Below, piece after piece: positions 62,761 to 64,000 of a stretch of DNA of 64,000 nt. A program made the translations under genes and the position numbers. How positions within the stretch are numbered: position 1 is the stretch's first letter; each line of letters begins with the position of its first letter. The notes below the pieces were generated by a model. That model had not been told where the DNA came from and made no database searches. It saw nothing but the letters and a program-made list of their open reading frames with translations. Source of the stretch: Reyranella sp. (GTDB lineage: Bacteria; Pseudomonadota; Alphaproteobacteria; Reyranellales; Reyranellaceae); the NCBI RefSeq assembly GCF_030651995.1, contig NZ_JAUSBN010000079.1:1-64000 (forward strand), read 5' to 3'.

Positions 62761-63468
62761 GTGCAGACGACGCCGCTTTCGAAAGACCTCCACGACACGC
62801 TGTCGAAGATCACCACGGCCAGCATCACGACGATCCTGCTGAAGAAGGGGCTGCGTAACGTCTGGATGCGCGGCACGCGGCCGATCAAGCCGGGCCAGGG
62901 CCGTCTGGTGGGACGCGCCTTCACGCTCCGCTTCGTGCCGGCCCGCGAGGATCTCGCCACGCCGGCGAGCTGGTCGTCGCCGATCTCGACCCGCGCCGCC
63001 ATCGAGGCGATGCCGGAGGGCGCGATCGTGGTGGCCGACGCGATGGGCGTCACCGATGCCGGCATCTTCGGCGACATATTGTGCGCGCGCATGGTGAAGA
63101 AGAACGTCGCCGGCCTGATCACCGACGGCGTGGTGCGCGACATCGCGGGCGTGCTGGGCACCGGCCTGCCGGTCTGGTGCCAGGGCGCCGCGGCGCCGCC
63201 CTCGGTCGCCGGCCTCACCTTCGTGAGCTGGCAGGAGCCGATCGGCTGCGGCGGCGTGGCGGTGTTCCCCGACGACGTGGTGGTGGTCGACGATGACGGC
63301 GCGGTGCTGATCCCGCAGGCGCTGGTCGAAGCGGTCGCCCAGGAAGGCACGGAGCAGGAGCGGCTCGAAGGCTGGATCATGTCGGAAGTCGAGCGCGGCG
63401 TGGCCCTGCCCGGCCTCTACCCGCCGAACGACGAAGCCAAGGCGCGCTACGCCGCGACGAAGAAGTAG
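62761..63468 (+). CDS. RraA-family protein (aldolase/RNase E regulator-like)
   Basis: A 235-residue protein. The RraA fold signature is GDILCARMVKKNVAGLITDGVVRD near residues 103-126 with GCGGVAVFPDDVVVVDDDGAVLIP. Relatives are 4-hydroxy-4-methyl-2-oxoglutarate/4-carboxy-4-hydroxy-2-oxoadipate aldolases or regulators of RNase E. The GTG start has GGAGA upstream. In this catabolic-looking context an aldolase role is more likely (inference). Confidence 0.87.
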   Translation: MQTTPLSKDLHDTLSKITTASITTILLKKGLRNVWMRGTRPIKPGQGRLVGRAFTLRFVPAREDLATPASWSSPISTRAAIEAMPEGAIVVADAMGVTDAGIFGDILCARMVKKNVAGLITDGVVRDIAGVLGTGLPVWCQGAAAPPSVAGLTFVSWQEPIGCGGVAVFPDDVVVVDDDGAVLIPQALVEAVAQEGTEQERLEGWIMSEVERGVALPGLYPPNDEAKARYAATKK

Positions 63469-63493
63469 AGCGCGGGCGTCGGAGGTCAACATC

Positions 63494-64000
63494 ATGAAGG
63501 TCCTGCGCATGCTGGCCTTCGCCGTGGCGGGCGCGCTGCTCTCGGCGACGGCCTGGTCGCAGGCCGGGCGCCAGCCGGTCGACTGGCCCGCCGTGTCGCT
63601 CGAATCGATCGGCGGCGGGCCGCTGCCGACCGCGGACTATGCCGGCAAGGTCGTGCTGCTGGTCAACACGGCCTCCCTCTGCGGCTTCACCGGCCAGTAC
63701 AAGGGGCTGGAGGCGCTGTGGCGGCGCTACAAGGACAAGGGCCTCGTGGTGCTGGGCGTGCCGTCGAACGATTTCGGTGGCCAGGAGCCCGGAGCCAAGG
63801 ACGAGATCAAGCGCTTCTGCGAGGCGAGCTTCGACGTGACCTTTCCGCTGGCCGACAAGCAGATCGTGTCCGGCGCCAACGCCCATCCGCTCTATCGCTG
63901 GGCCGCGGCGCAGACCGGCACGCTCGGCGCGCCGAGCTGGAACTTCCACAAGATCCTGATCGGCCGCGACGGACGGGTCATCGACTGGTTCACCGCGGTG
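63494..64000 (+). CDS. Glutathione peroxidase-like protein, cut by window edge
   Basis: The first 169 residues are visible. An N-terminal signal peptide (about 1-22, ending AWSQ) suggests a periplasmic enzyme. The peroxidatic motif NTASLCGFTGQY (Cys near residue 63), GVPSNDFGGQEPG and the WNFHKILIGRDG segment are all glutathione-peroxidase features; the catalytic residue is Cys, not selenocysteine. GGAGG precedes the ATG. The C-terminus is beyond the window. Confidence 0.93.
   Translation, partial: MKVLRMLAFAVAGALLSATAWSQAGRQPVDWPAVSLESIGGGPLPTADYAGKVVLLVNTASLCGFTGQYKGLEALWRRYKDKGLVVLGVPSNDFGGQEPGAKDEIKRFCEASFDVTFPLADKQIVSGANAHPLYRWAAAQTGTLGAPSWNFHKILIGRDGRVIDWFTAV

Overview
The window is about 64 kb of high-GC DNA from an alphaproteobacterium. 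Three things support this: the gene block fur, olsB, olsA, miaB, phoH, ybeY ... corC, lnt, xre, metK; a RegB/RegA redox two-component pair; and a SAM-II riboswitch ahead of metX. The closest match I recall is a Reyranella-like or other Rhodospirillales-type soil bacterium, but the genus is inference. Both ends cut genes: a malate/L-lactate dehydrogenase-type gene on the left and a glutathione peroxidase-like gene on the right. Most of the window is ordinary chromosomal housekeeping with dense, often overlapping gene packing.

Layout. 1-6 kb: a hydrolase/SCP2-like pair, two secreted Sel1-repeat proteins, MmcB, and an orphan type I secretion ABC exporter. 6-18.5 kb: metK, an XRE regulator, lnt, corC, ybeY, phoH, miaB, the ornithine-lipid pair olsA/olsB, fur, a TusA-like protein, rimI and tsaB. 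An aldo/keto reductase and a palindromic repeat interrupt the usual ybeY-corC junction. 18.5-31.6 kb: VanX-like dipeptidase, Bax-like glucosaminidase, NfuA-like Fe-S protein, universal stress protein, a TauE/TIGR02186/DUF2333 cluster, esterase, MFS carrier, an autoregulated MarR gene with a broken ATPase behind it, a BrnT/BrnA toxin-antitoxin pair, gloB, a methyltransferase and small enzymes. 31.6-40.8 kb: amino-acid metabolism (metXW under a SAM-II riboswitch; chorismate mutase, hisC and tyrC; metC), an acyl-CoA dehydrogenase and tRNA-Gly(CCC). 40.8-47 kb: a LuxR-type regulator divergent from a 1043-residue beta-propeller/cadherin/RTX protein, then a solitary DpgC-like dioxygenase homologue. 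47-53.8 kb: regA, regB, a Nudix enzyme, pyrC, a serine hydrolase, an alpha/beta hydrolase and a secreted protein. 53.8-64 kb: a TRAP transporter, an Asp-box propeller, a truncated metallo-beta-lactamase beside a low-GC insert, a second aldo/keto reductase, an N-acyl-D-amino-acid deacylase-like enzyme and an RraA-family protein.

Regulation visible in the sequence. The metX leader carries a consensus-like promoter, the SAM-II aptamer and an intrinsic terminator in series. The MarR gene and brnT each show a sigma70-like promoter with 17-bp spacing, overlapped by a palindrome and ending almost at the start codon, so both look leaderless and autoregulated. Methionine genes (metK, metXW, metC), one-carbon/SAM supply and SAM sensing recur through the window but are not in one operon.

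Intergenic space is shaped by at least three families of long palindromic repeats. One contains an exchangeable internal palindrome, and one has arms that co-vary between copies. I did not find a CRISPR array, a phage, an intact insertion sequence or an obvious multi-gene defence island. The least ordinary items are the lone DpgC homologue, the propeller-RTX protein, the leaderless self-regulated promoters, the low-GC insert at 58.76-59.36 kb and the repeat architecture.
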